The notes under the pieces: generated by a model
What the model was told of the DNA's origin: nothing
Databases searched by the model: none
The model's input: only the letters and a program-made list of their open reading frames with translations
In this document: in pieces, positions 43,761 through 55,923 of the stretch
Layout of the letters: the number at the start of each line of letters is the position of its first letter
Numbering within the stretch: the first letter of the stretch is position 1
Assembly: GCA_050084515.1 (NCBI GenBank)
Contig: CM114271.1
Span: forward strand, 38,130,001 to 38,194,000
Direction of reading: 5' to 3'
Length of the DNA stretch: 64,000 bases
Source: Blasia pusilla
Taxonomy: Eukaryota; Marchantiophyta; Marchantiopsida; Blasiales
Position numbers and translations under genes: made by a program

Positions 43761-46506
43761 ACCAAGAGCCCATCTCGGCTCTTTAGGCCTGGCTCCATAC
43801 AGACCACAAAACGAGTGTGGGCTCAGATGCGGGTCGCGGGAACCCGTGCAGCATGTCCGGACTTGTCCGTTTTCGTGCAATCCTTAAGGAAACAAAAAAA
43901 ACTCCCAAGAACACAAGGGGATCATGTGAGAAGAGATTACATGAGTGAGCATATGCAAGCGAACATGGCGGAGAGATCAGTAGATAGGGTGAAAGTGCAC
44001 AGTATGGCACTAGCCCATTGCATACCATAGGTCCATGGAGGACGCATAAAAGGTTGCGCAGGGCACCCACCAAGAATGCATAACAAGGTTCTCATGCAAC
44101 CTTGGAGTCCCTATATCGGCAATAAGTTTTTTTGATACATGGTTGTTGATTGAAGATACCCTTAAGGGAGAAGTAAGTAGTCTTTATTATTATCACACTA
44201 TTGATTCGTATTTTGAACATTTTGGTTAGAAGGAAAATTTCGTGATCTTAAATTTTTAGAAAATTTTAATCATATGGATTAAAATTTATTTTTTAATTTA
44301 CATTCCCATGGCATGCATTATTTGGACATCTTTTTGGTTTATTATAATAATATAATATGAGAATTAGTTTGAAATTTTCAATTCAAAACTTCATGTTTTT
44401 GCATTTAATTTTCATGAATGGAATATTGAAAAATATCCAATGTGTTGAATTTTTTAATTTAGATTATGTCTACTTATTTTGATTATTATATTATGATATT
44501 TGATTATGAAGTATATTTTTTTAATCGATAACACGTTTGGTCAAGATGTCATTTCTTAGAGTTTCTCTTCCACTTCCTCGAGGCCACCACCAAACGCATA
44601 AAGAAACAAATAGACATAACCACAATTGCTTTCCTACGATATGAAAAGTGCACTCTTACATTTCCTTCAACAAATAAATGGAAAAAGTATCGGAGAATGT
44701 GAGAGGAAGTTAGAATCCTTGGACCAATCCCTATAATGTTCAATATACCACTTGGTGGCCATATACAATAAACGTATTCATTATGTTTTTGTATAATTTC
44801 TCTACCACACTCTAGATTCTTTGCATGAGCATCACCTTCCACAAGATATAAAACATGTCTTTGAAAAGTGAAAATTGGAAGAAATTAATTTATTACGAAA
44901 ATGAGGGAAATTGAGATGATTCTTGTTTCAAGCATATGATAAGTGGGGGGACTAGAGGAATAAAAAAGAAACCCAAATAACTAAAGTGGGGGTAGTAATT
45001 TGTTACAATAGAGAGGGTAAAGTGGTTTTTTTCCCCTTAATACTAGGAAATAGGATGGATGAAATAGGGGATAATGAAGTGAAATTTTCAAAATATATAT
45101 ATAATCTATCTAACTTACTTCTCGTTTGTAAAAAGATGTATTGAGTTATCATTGATGCTAATATTCTCCTCCATCTACAAGGAGATCCTATCAACATAAC
45201 ATCTTTCAACCATATTCCCTTGTAATTGCCATAGTCTTCATGGTCATCGATCATTCTTGAAGAGATTGACAACAATTCCTACTTGTTAACTACGCTAACC
45301 AAACCAGATGGAAGAGACTTGCCATTAATTGCAACTACCACACTCCAATTGTTTTTGCAATTTATTACCCCCTCCACCTCTAATATGAAAACCACTCATT
45401 GTATGGGTTAGCAAGTGAATGAATGGAATGGAATGATTTCTTGTCTAGAAGGGTCTACTAGGGCCATACGAATTTGATTTGCAAAGTTTGTGGCAATTCG
45501 AACAAGAAAAAGATCATCAAAGAGGTCCGACAACGTTTTCTTATGAAGGTAATCTTCTCGGGTTCTCATAGAAGAGAGAAATTTGATTTATGATCCACTA
45601 CTCAGACAAATAGATCCATGTGTGCTCTAACATCTTCTCACCTTCATATTGGGATTTAATTTGTTACCCAAGACTCATCATCATTCTCTATTTCAAGCTT
45701 GGATCATCTTTATCAATACTTTCTTAGTTGCTACGCTACCATGTGTCAATCAGATAGTTGTTTGCAACCCTAGGCAGACATCCAATAATATAGAGGAAAG
45801 AAATTACTAGCCTAAGATTGAAACAATCCTTCCATGAATATCCAAGTGACCTTCTTTATGCTTGGGAGCTTTTCTTAGAGTTTCAACTTCACAAGTTTTT
45901 CATATATTTTTATCTTTATTTTAACAAATTTTTATTAATTTATCTTGGTATCTAGTGTGTTGCCCTAATAGCACCGTAACAATGGGATTTTTTACTCCAT
46001 GAGTGTTGACCTAATAGTACCCTAACTCTGGGATTTGTCAGACCATGAGGATTTCCCCGTAAAACTCTTTTTTTAAGGATTCATACAACGCTCCCTATTT
46101 TTGGTCTCGCGGTCCATATTACCCTAATATCATTATATTACCTAATTTTCCACAACTCTATGTGGTTTCACTTCTTCCAATTATGCCATTGCCATGTTGT
46201 GAGACCGAATGTTTTTGTGGTCATCGATCATTATACTACGGAAACCAACCCAAATTTGCAAACTCCAATTCCATAAAAGAAATACTACATACAAATAAAA
46301 CTCATTACATTGTACCCATTTAACTACTCACCGTGACTTATTATCCATATATGATCATTATAATCCAAGGTAAAAATTCTCCAACTATTCGCAACTCATT
46401 GTAAAATTGGGGCGTGAAGTTGCCATAATAGCACCATAACCATGAGATAATACATCTAATCTTCATATGTATTTCACTAACAATTCACCTCTTATGATCT
46501 CTTATG
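43761..46506. other. AT-rich intergenic, no gene recognised
   Basis: Frames are below 100 codons (largest at 43783-44073, 44549-44842 and 45003-45275, all reverse) and show no domain. I see no arrays or strong hairpins. Confidence 0.45.
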
Positions 46507-46881
46507 GAGGGTTCGGGGAGTTTTTTCATGGGACTCAATACGTTGCCGAGAATGTCCAACCGAAAATGGTGATTCCGGTTTCTGATCCGGTTTTCAAATT
46601 CAAGATACAAAAAACCTCTTGAATCCAACCGGTTTTTTTGGCAACTTTAAAATCAATCAAAAACTCTCATATTTAATTGGCTTGCTTGTCAAGCAGGATC
46701 TCCACATCATATACATAATTATTAAAGAGTGCCTTCTTGATATGCAAAGACTTTTATTATTGACATGTCAAAGAAGACAAAAAAAAACATTTTCCATTCT
46801 ATGGACAGCAAGAAAATAGATTTTATGCAAGAAAATAGATTTTATGCAAGACGAGTGGTCCTACACTCCCGTGCCCGGTTG
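46507..46881 (+). mobile_element. 375-bp hAT MITE with exact 8-bp target duplication
   Basis: CTCTTATG flanks it exactly (46499-46506 and 46882-46889). The left end is GAGGGTTCGGGGAGTTTTTT (first base G where the family has C), and the right end read inward is CAACCGGGCACGGG. The interior matches the 202-bp MITE at 6411 for about 150 bp (GAATGTCCAA, GATTCCGG, CCGGTTTTCA). A 22-bp tandem duplication (AGAAAATAGATTTTATGCAAG type) lies near 46810-46853. A 66-codon chance frame crosses it. Confidence 0.85.
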
Positions 46882-46995
46882 CTCTTATGCACAACTTCCC
46901 ACAGGGAGCCATAAATATTGTTTGAAGGTACATAAATATGAAAAATAGATATGGGAAGCGTCGGTCTTCGATGCAAATCGAGTACCTAAGCCCAC

Positions 46996-47009
46996 CCTAA
47001 ACCCTAAAT
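46996..47009 (+). promoter_or_regulatory. Telomere-type dimer / telo-box
   Basis: CCCTAAACCCTAAA is two Arabidopsis-type telomere units, also the telo-box (AAACCCTAA) found in many plant promoters. It lies upstream of a GC-richer ORF-dense tract, but no gene start could be tied to it. Confidence 0.5.
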
Positions 47010-47149
47010 GGGGATTTTCATGTCAGCCGCTGCCTCCTCAACAAGTTTTCCGTCAGAACTGGACGCACAAGAAGAATGTCGTCCATGGCTACCGTGCAAA
47101 CCGAGTAATCATCTATTGTGATATCACTACTATTCTCTGGATAATAGGG

Positions 47150-48344
47150 ACTGCAGTCTTATGCTGTTTTCACGAAAATCATTAGACGGTGCAATTAGCC
47201 GGTCGAGGTTGCTGTGCAGGTCCTACCAATTATGTGTCTGCAGAAACTACAATTTAACGATCAACTGCAGTAGAGTTTGGCAGGAATATCTGGTCAAAAT
47301 CGACCAGAGAAACGAACTGGTGCAGTACTTCTCGACAGGTAGCTACATGGATGCATCGAATTGAGCTATTCTCTCCTTGACAGAGCGGGAAGCGAGTAGC
47401 CATTGAGAGCGAATGTGGCAGAGCGGAGGGCCATCTCCGAGGTTGCCTCGAGAACACGCAGGAGCCTGGCAAGCAAACCAAAGCGTCGAGGAAACTCGAC
47501 ATCGTGCCTAAACAGATTCAGACGGTGGTCACAACCGCTTTCCTTCCTTTCTTGTGCTCGTTCCTCTGGAAATTCCTTATCCCACAAGGAGAACTGCTAA
47601 ATGTTGCATCCCTGCGGACCTCACAGCCTGCCATTTGCTAGTCGGGCAAGCATCGGACGACGACGACGACGATCTGGACCGGGAGTTCAACTCCCAACCG
47701 AAAGCAGCCGAAGCCCGCGAAAGATGTGGCAAACGCCTGCCCGTCAACCCGGTCCAAGTGAATCTCGAGCGACGTCGTTGAGATCCCCGCATCTCGGTCA
47801 AGCGACTCGAGCACATAAGTAGCCATACTGATGTGCTTCTACGGATGAATGAATGCATGTCAGCGAAGCGAACCCGACCCGACCCGACCGACCATGATGA
47901 GGTCGCGCGTTCTTACCCTCTGCCAACTGCCCCGCAGGTCCCAGAATATTCTCACGCTACGCGTGCAATGACTGCAATTTCGCGGCGGTCTCAGTGCAAT
48001 GCCGATTTTCGTATTCCTCGCCATTGGTGGCAGCAATTTCTCAAACCGGTCAAAGCAGACTCTCCTGCCTGCCGCGTGGTGAGCCCGTGCCAGGAATCCG
48101 TGGGCCATCCATTGCCCTGGCCTCGCCTGCAGCACAGCACCAGCACCTGTGATTCTCCTCCTTCTCTCCTCAGAGCGGAAATTGAAGGGATCCATCGCTC
48201 CCTTCAATTTCCGCTCTTCCATCGAAGAACTGGAGCCTCGAACCTCTTGCACTGCGGAGTCGTTGCAAGGAAAGAAAGATGCACTTCGATAAAAACGAGT
48301 GATGGAAAACCCATCGGAAGTACAAAAGAGGGGGACTCAAAGAG
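47150..48344. other. GC-rich ORF-dense tract, no domain recognised
   Basis: Frames overlap on both strands (e.g. 207 codons forward at 47833-48456; 62-93 codons reverse at 47254-47858). None has a recognised domain. A (CGA)n run lies near 47656-47672. The tract adjoins the 3' end of the reverse-strand LINE, so its right part may be LINE 3' UTR or downstream target. The forward frame runs through the LINE end and is probably a shadow. Confidence 0.35.
48172..48217. repeat. Perfect 19-bp hairpin
   Basis: AGAGCGGAAATTGAAGGGA (48172-48190) and its exact complement at 48199-48217 flank an 8-nt loop TCCATCGC. It lies about 130-170 bp beyond the LINE coding end, on the LINE 3' side. Confidence 0.92.
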
Positions 48345-51300
48345 TCAAAACCTGAAGGCCACAACACGACCAGAAAAGGAAGAAGGGGGCATTCCCCCTA
48401 ACGATTTAAACTCACCAACAGCAGAGACAATATCAGCAACAACAAGAGAGCTATGACTACTACTAAGTGGGCCTCTAGCGCCGGCGTCTCCCACAGCCTG
48501 AGCCCGCCGCAAAATCCCATTAGCCTGGGCACGCTGCAACGCTATGGAGACCCGCTGCCTACAATATAGAATCGCAGTAGCTAAGGACAACCCATTTCTC
48601 GAGTGGAGATGATGGGGCGCGTCCGTGAACAGTCGAACCTCTCCCCATAGCCCCATACATCTCTATGGCGGGGGATGAAGATGTGTCCCTCGTGTAGTCG
48701 ATCAGTAGATATGTGTCTTCTTCGCCGCCCCGCCGCCGCCGCCCGCTCCTTGTAGCATTCGCCCTTGGGCCACCACTTGGGCTCATGACCGCCTCCCGCG
48801 AGGATCGTGACTACCACGTCCGCCACAACCACCTCGGCCTCACGTGTCATGTAGAGATCGGCACGAATGAGGGAATCCCGCAAGGAGTAGTGCCTCTCTC
48901 TCGCACATGGAAGCCACTCTACCGAGCAATACTGAACATGATATCCCGCACCGCATCGTGAGTGGCTATCCTCTCACCCCAATCGACAGCGTGCCAAATG
49001 CACACCAAGTGGATCAGGCTCGGCGACACTCGCAATGTGTCGAACCAACCACCGATGGTTGGGGAGGCCCAAAGCGGAACCGCATCATTGTGGTATAGGT
49101 AAGTGGTGCGACACGGAAAGCCTGGAGAAGGGGGCGCGCCCCTACCCATGAGCCTGCCCCCTTTCCGGAGCAAGAGCGAATACGGGCCCTAACCTCCATG
49201 GGGATATTCCCGTCAGACATAGTGCCTCTAAAAACTGCCTCAAAGTGGGCTTCCATCAAGGAAGATTGGAGCCAGATCGACCGGAGGTAACTAAGGAGGA
49301 GAAAGTGGGGAGAACCGCTCGGCCTCAACTCGAAGGGAATCTCTACAAGTGTGAGTGAAGACTCGGAAGTGGGAAAGAGCCATCCTCGACACGGGAGACG
49401 TAGTGTAGAAGGAGCGGTCTATCTCTAACCAAAAATCGGGAGCAAAGGAGGGGTGCCACTATGGCCCAACTCCCTAAAAAGCGGAGGGCGCCACTAACTC
49501 GGTCGAGAGAAGACCTACTCCACCAAAAGAAATCGGCCAAGAGGCCTGTCTACGAGCTAACTCCCCATGGGGCACTCTAAGGAGCCGGGTCCTAGAAGAT
49601 CCCCAAACACTGCATGAGCTTCCTATCAAAGGATCTATATAGGGAAGAAAGGTGACTAGATGTCCAGACAGTTCTAGTGAGGTAACCAGGTCTACGAGCA
49701 AAACAAGAAGAGAGAATGCCGAAGGCGACTTGAGGGTCACCAATCCTCGTAAGATCATCAACGTGGAGAAGATCCTCGGTAAGAGCCGCCACTAAAGTCG
49801 ATACAAAGTCCTGGCTCCCGAGCGGTACTCCCAAGACTCGAAGCCCTCCCGACAGTCGCAAGAAGCCGTCGGGTAAATGTAGATCATCACGTAGGCCTAA
49901 TGGAGACCAAGCCTTGCACTTCCCCACCTTCACCGCCAGGACCGACACGTGCCAACTGTGCTTTGAAAAGTGCTCGAATGCGGGGACAACCAGATCTCGG
50001 GACCAACAATATGAGTATCATCGCGTGAAGGGAACATGCAACCCGGGAAAGCCTCCACCGAGAAAGAACCGCTCGGTAATGAGCCACAAAGACAAACAAC
50101 GCGCCACCCGAGGGTCACCCCGACGAGTCCCGTGTAGAGACTCCAAGACCGTGACCTCCTCCTCGAATCGACCATGGTGGAAATAGAGGGCCGAAGGGGC
50201 CCCATAAAAAGCCTGCACAAAGGGAATGAGGCTCGCCATGGGGCCACCCGCGTCCCTCAACTCTGTGAATATAGTAGCCCGAGATCTGAGTTGAAGGCGT
50301 TCTCCACGCCCACTTGGAGAACCACCCACTCTGGATGTACATCTAGACAAGCCCTCAAACCTAAGGCAACCGTCTCACATCCGGCTGGCGTGGCAACTCC
50401 AAACTGGTGCGGACTCAGATGTGACTGGAAAGCCTCACGGAATTGCAAAGCGAGAGTACGACTCACCAACCGCAAGAGCACCTCACCTATGGCAATCGGA
50501 CGGATACCACCACCCCCTTTGACAACGCCAAAAGTCGCCCGCCCCTAATACTTGGGCCCTTTCTGTTGGCACTCTCCTCGAGCTAGGTGAGAGGCAACAC
50601 AAGCAACTTCGGAGAAGCCGCTAGCGGTGTCCTCGAAGGAAAGCAATCACGAAGGTGTTCGTACATCATACCAGACAAACCTCTCCGCCACAATCCTCGG
50701 AGAACGTCCGAGTGCCCGTGCAAAGAGGGACGGGTCAAGGCATATAGCCGTGTCAGGGTGGAAGTCACGTGCAAAAGCTGGAATGTCAACCGATGGACGA
50801 GGATGTAGCCTCCGGAGGGCATCGATGGTAACAGCTGAAGAAGGAGCCATGTCCATCGGGCGAAGAGCACGTGCAGCTCGCGAGTACTCACAGGCTCGCC
50901 CCAGTGTCCTACATCGTCGCAACCTGGCTGCTCCAGGATCGTCTGCCGGGAAACCAGGTGGACTACTACCTCTGGCGAATGCCACAAACTCACTCTGCAG
51001 AGACTCCCAATCACCTCCTCGAAAGCGTCTCAGACGTGCTATAACCTCTCTATGACCGGCCTTCCCTCCCCGAGTGTAACGAAGACACCATCGTGGAAGG
51101 AGAAGTAGTAGGTACCACGAGAGCTCATCCATAGGATCAAGGGCGATCCTAGCGAGGGGAAGGAGGAATGCGTGGCGGAGGTCGTCCCGAATAGCATGGG
51201 GGATCCTATGAAACAACCTCGGGCAGGGAAAACGGGTCTCGAAGAGACCTATAATGCTGCCCTGGTGGGACCTCAACCACTCCCATGCCTCAGGAGGGGG

Positions 51301-51644
51301 CGATGATGCGAGAAGCACCGGAGAGCATCCATGGTCGATGGGGAGGGACCACCCATCCAAATCTATCAAAGTCGGGATGTTTAGCCGCTAAGTGGTTCCG
51401 AATTCTGAACAGTGAAGAATTCGGGACAACATGGGCATTTAGTATCCCGACTAGGCGACCCACGGGTCCCCCACGGGGAGCCAATGCGGGTCGAGGCATG
51501 GATGCAACTCACCAAGAAGAGGATATGGCCCCTCCAATAAAATCGCGACAATCCCCCGTCAATACTTGATCTGTCATCCCCATTCGAACAGCGGTCTGGC
51601 AAACCACTCTCTTCTTCCGTCCACGGTAATGCTCCCTCTAACAT
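48345..51644 (-). pseudogene. Non-LTR retrotransposon (C2H2 + RT + C-terminal endonuclease-like), broken
   Basis: Reverse-strand frames in order form one polyprotein with at least ten frameshifts. CPCCPEFF and NHLAAKHPDFD form a C2H2 finger (51380-51460). An N-terminal domain follows with LPRWCL, HREVIARLRRF and MAPSSAVTIDALRRLHP (50647-51369). RT blocks are LLRLVSRTLALQFREAF, HQFGVATPAGCETVALGLRA, VENAFNS, VQAFYGAPSALYF, LHGTRRGDP and RDDTHIVGP (catalytic YADD altered to SRDD), then GGLRVLGVPLGSQDFV. The C-terminal part has a Cys/His patch (HCECRRA ... THDAVRD) and RADLYM---VVVADVVVT, like the D-x-n-D of restriction-like endonucleases, ending QRVSIALQRAQANGILRRA. Finger-RT-endonuclease order suggests the R2/NeSL/Utopia-type group (inference). 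Confidence 0.8.
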
Positions 51645-51649
51645 AAACT

Positions 51650-52300
51650 CTCACCTACCAACATCACCTAGGACTTCTAGTCCCAACCCCCTCCCAAAAA
51701 TAAACTCATGAATACGTAGAGTTGCTAAGAGTGTGAAAAGATCATGGGCCCTTCGAGATAAAATAGATGAGAAGAAAAGTGTATGTACGGGAAGGGTAAC
51801 AAATACAAACGAGAATCGAACCAAAATGAGAAGCACATACGACAAATACGACAAACAAGAAAGGACTTGGGAAAGGAGGGGAAGGGTGGGTGAGTAGAGG
51901 ACGTTACCTTGAGAAATTTCTCCAAATGACAATAAGCTAAACCCTAATATTCACATTTGGAACCCTAATATGAACCGAATTCTAAAAAGATGAATAAAAA
52001 TAAAAATACTTCACGCCATGCAGCAAGGTCCGGATCAAAACGAAGCTCTCGTCACGCTCTCCGTTTCGACATGTAGCACGTCTCTTTTCGTCCCCTACGC
52101 CCTCCGTCCTTCCTCCCGCCGTCCCCGTCCATGCCTCTCGCCGTCCCCGCCCAAACCCGCTGCTCCGTTACATGAAATCCGTTGCAAGAGGACCCGAACG
52201 AAAGAAGAGAGCTGCGAATCCGCTCTGGGCTTGTGGCGCTGTCAGGTTGCCGCAGGGCAGGATGAACTTTCTCCGTAGCCAATCTTACGGGATACGCTAC
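51650..52300. other. Upstream flank / possible 5' UTR of the LINE, no gene
   Basis: Reverse-strand frames at 51651-51932 are serine/leucine rich and have no RT-related blocks. A GC-rich patch at 52070-52270 carries chance frames on both strands. Position upstream of the C2H2 finger would fit a 5' UTR, but no boundary is seen. Confidence 0.35.
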
Positions 52301-52975
52301 GAATTCCTATAGTATACGGGAAGTACATGAAAGAGCAAATTAATTAAAATAATTCACAAAATGCATCCCTTTAGTTCTTGATTTGAAATCACCCTAGATG
52401 TTTTCTTCGCATTAGGGTGGGTTTTTAAAAAAAAAGGAAAAAAAAATAAAAAAATAATGTTTGGGTGGCATATAAGTGGGTTGTTGGTACACTAAGAAAA
52501 ATAGAAAAGGAATCCATGAGTTTGCAAATCACAAGGATGAAGAAATTCAAGGATTCTACTACAACTTAACGTCATCAATCGTGGGAATAATTCAAATTAT
52601 TCGCCTATGCAGGGAGGATGAAGATTGTTTTAAAGAGTCTGTTTGCTTGGCACTTGTAACCTAAATTTTGAAGAAAAATATTAAGAATTTGAGGAATAGA
52701 AGTAGTAGAGGGAATCAAATTTTCGTCATGTGCAAAATACATTTTTAATTGGGATTTATAATAAGTGTTACATGGAGGCATGATATTCCAAACTAGTTTT
52801 TTTAAGATGTTTCTTCCAAAATTAATGTGAAAACCTATTTGTATACGTAGTACAATTGTGAAATCCATTTAGTGTTGGGATCTTTATTTTCAAAACTGGA
52901 ATTTTTCAAAAGCTTCAAATTTTTTTAATCTTTGTGGGTCCACCTCTCTACGGCGCATTAATTTTAATCGCGGGC
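52301..52975. other. AT-rich intergenic, nothing recognised
   Basis: An A-rich run lies at 52425-52458. Two short frames (62 and 87 codons) have no domain. Confidence 0.5.
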
Positions 52976-52979
52976 CCGT

Positions 52980-54470
52980 TTGAAAGACAATAGTTTCCTC
53001 CCCCTCATTGTCCTCCAGCCAAAGGTCATCCCGGCGACCGGACGGTACTTCCCGACATCCACTAGTATCAGTCACCCCAAACTCCGTCCGCCGGGTTTTG
53101 CAAGGCCCCCAGCGCCGTGGGTTTTGGCGGGTCCCTCGCTATGGCATCATGCCACGACAAGAAGGGCGTGTGTGTCTGATCGGAGCTCGCCGTGGAACGA
53201 GCGGGGTCGGCCCTCCATCGTCCTCGGCAAGGACTCCCGGGACCCACCCTTCCCGAACTAAGGAACAGTAATAATTCTTCCCTTTTTCCCCCCCTCTCCT
53301 TGTTTCTTGAATGCTGCCTCTCAAGAAGCTGAGGGTATCGTCGAGGCTCTGAGGAGTCGGTGCAGTCGCATCCACGTTCGGCGGAGGGGAGAGGAGCGGA
53401 GCTTTGACAGGCGGCCGGGGCGGTGTCTGGTAACGGGGAAAGCATTTTCCTGCGGGAATCCAGAGCAGATGTGTAGTTATAAGGAATCGCGTTAATAAAT
53501 CGGCGACCTCATGCGACTGTTGATAATTTGTTTGATTGATTGCGGGCCTTGGATATGTGCTCGGGTGGGTCTCGCGACATGGTGGCGAAGGCTGACGCTC
53601 TCCTGGCTCGCGGCCTCGCGCGCCACCATCGCCAGAATTCGGTAACAACAACAACAACAGACAACGAGCCTTGTTACAGGCGCTCGCTCTCGACCGAGCA
53701 GAAGACATTCGCTTTCGTCGGCCATAGCAATCGGCGTTCGCTCCCACGGCTGTCGGTGCAACAACAATCACCTAGCGAAGTTTCTGCCTCGGGTTCCCCG
53801 CGTCAAGCCGCCGCGACTCCAGGGAAGCGCGCATAGGTTTTCTTTTCTTTTCTCTTCGCTCCGGCGGAAGAAACCAAGGGAACTACTTCTACAGTAGCAG
53901 CTTGGTACTCATACGATCTATCCACTATGACGCTACTTTCTCTCTCCTGCGTAGAGTGCAAGTGCTCCGCGCGCGTACCTCGAAATGGCCAAGACAGTTG
54001 AGGAGAATTCATTCCGACGCAGATGATACGATGTCCGGTACCAATCATCGCCAAAGCGCACATCGCTCAGCGGCAGCGTAACGAAACCCCTGGATCCACA
54101 GATTTCGCGCACTCTCATATTCCCTCATCATATTCAAACTCATCACCGTCAGTTCCCTCCCATATTCAAACTCATCACGAGGCGCCGTTCGATCGCTCGC
54201 GCCGCAGCGATGTCCTCTCCGCGACGGCCTTCTGCTGGACGGTGCTCGAAGCAGGTCGACTAGATCCGCCGTCGGGAGTGACGGCCGTCGCCCCGGTCTC
54301 CGACTGCGCTTTACTATTCTGGGCGGAGGTGATGTCCGCGGTCGCAGTGTGCTCTACTGGCTCCTGTGAGGATTGTTCTTGTAGAATTGGTCAACTCGGT
54401 TTAACCAGTGGATCTTGCAGACTTCTCGTCAGCGGACAGGACTCATCACATAGCTGGCTTCCATGACTGT
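52980..54470. other. GC-rich ORF-dense tract, possible exon-containing region
   Basis: Overlapping frames include 210 codons reverse (53139-53771), 125 reverse (53068-53445), 98 forward (53540-53836) and 147 forward (54023-54466). No domain is recognised and no strand is favoured. An (ACA)n run lies near 53643-53660. CATATTCAAACTCATCAC is duplicated at 54129-54146 and 54161-54178. The sharp GC contrast with flanks is typical of a host gene 5' region, but this is only suggestive. Confidence 0.3.
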
Positions 54471-54769
54471 CGGGTAATTAGTCCGACTACCAGACTAGTT
54501 ATTTTTATCCAAGAATATAATTTTTCCACTCTCATAAGTCGCGAGTTTTCTGCCCAAAGACATCACAAAATTATTATCATTAATTGTCCGAAGGTTTCTT
54601 GTATTACAACGGTTAATGAAATCAATTTAATTTAAGAAAAAGAAAACATGTTACATAATTTTTATGATCTATTTCATTTTAATATTTTAAAAAATTCATA
54701 TAAATTTTCACATCATTAAGCACAAAACTATTCTTTACAAATATATTAAGAGCTTTCCCTTGTTATTCA

Positions 54770-54900
54770 CGGGTCAAATTATCTTGCATGGATCAGATTT
54801 TGGAGTAATGGAAAACCCCCCACAAGAAATCGCACACTCCATCATCCCTGATTTTCCCTTAAAAGCCATGCATGGTGGGAGAAGATAGATTTTTTAAGGT
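54770..54900 (+). repeat. Dispersed repeat matching 38380-38480
   Basis: ATCAGATTTTGGAGTA, then CACTCCATCATCCCT and TTTCCC, then GTGGGAGAAG in the same order and spacing as at 38390-38470. The palindrome arm is incomplete here. Confidence 0.65.
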
Positions 54901-55740
54901 GTTGACCAATTTCTAGTTTAAGGGCATATTTATATATTTGTTTTGATAGTCTAGATATGAGTCGACTTGTTTGTGCTCCTTTTTTTTAATCAATTCTCTG
55001 TTTTTTAACACCTATAGCCTTCCTCTCCTTTTTAAATCTTCTTCTTCTTCTTTAAAAGACCCTTCTCTCCTTGTGACCTCTTCATTTGGAAGAATCTTCC
55101 TAAATAAAATTATTATATTTTCATCAAAGAATGTTTGATTCTCTATCCGTAATCCATATTTTAATTGTCTTTTATGTCCAAAAAATTACAAATCTTAAAA
55201 TTTTATTCTTTTGGCTTACAATCCTTCATGCACTCAACCTCTCCACTTCAAATTTCACGCATCACCATGGTATCCCCCAAAACTTCCAGCCCTCATCTTC
55301 TCATAGAAACAAAAGCAAAGCTCCTACTTTCCCAATCCTTTGTTAGATCTCCTCCTAAGAATTAACGTGGAAAATGATCATGAAAGTCAAATGCTCATAA
55401 TTTTATCTTCTAGATATACACACACTTACCAACAACAATATTGATGAATTTCTCACCATAACACTAGACATACAAATAATAAGAGAGTACAATAATGTTC
55501 TATAATGTTCCATGTTAGTTTCAATCGAGTAGGATAACTAGAAGCATTTGTAGTGTTATTTATATGAGGGATTGAGAAATACAAAACCTTCCACCGGTGC
55601 TATGTGTCCGTTTTCAACGCCCAAATCAGTCATATCCTTTCAGATTTCAAATTAAGTTTGTATAATTTCTTTCATTAATGTGTCGTGCGTTTAGGGTTTA
55701 TCAGTTTTTCTTTCCGCGTGAGCACTCCTATGAACTGCTA
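54901..55740. other. AT-rich intergenic, nothing recognised
   Basis: Only 66-71-codon frames near 55131-55365, with no domain and no repeat structure of note. Confidence 0.5.
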
Positions 55741-55744
55741 AACA

Positions 55745-55868
55745 AGGAACACGGTCGCCAACCTGCATGAACATTGAGCAATCAGCAAGCTCCTCCATTG
55801 TAGCGCTCTCACTCGCTCATTCTCTCTTTGTAAATCAAGTAACTCTCAGAATGTCTCTAAGTGGTGCA

Positions 55869-55920
<52 letters not shown>
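55745..55920 (+). repeat. Dispersed repeat plus (TC)n microsatellite
   Basis: A (TC)22-type run occupies about 55875-55918. Upstream sequence (GGAACACGGTCGCCAAC-TGC, AAGCTCCTCCAT, CTCATTCTCTCTTTGTAAA) resembles 2812-2895. The 98-codon frame at 55767-56063 passes through the TC run as SLSLSL and is not a convincing gene. Confidence 0.65.

Positions 55921-55923
<3 letters not shown>

Noticed and set aside
47833-48456. 207-codon forward frame
   Set aside because: It runs antisense into the end of the LINE coding region and through a perfect hairpin; no domain. Treated as a shadow.
50174-51055. Forward-strand frames of 124 and 142 codons
   Set aside because: They are antisense shadows of the reverse-strand RT, whose motifs are recognisable.
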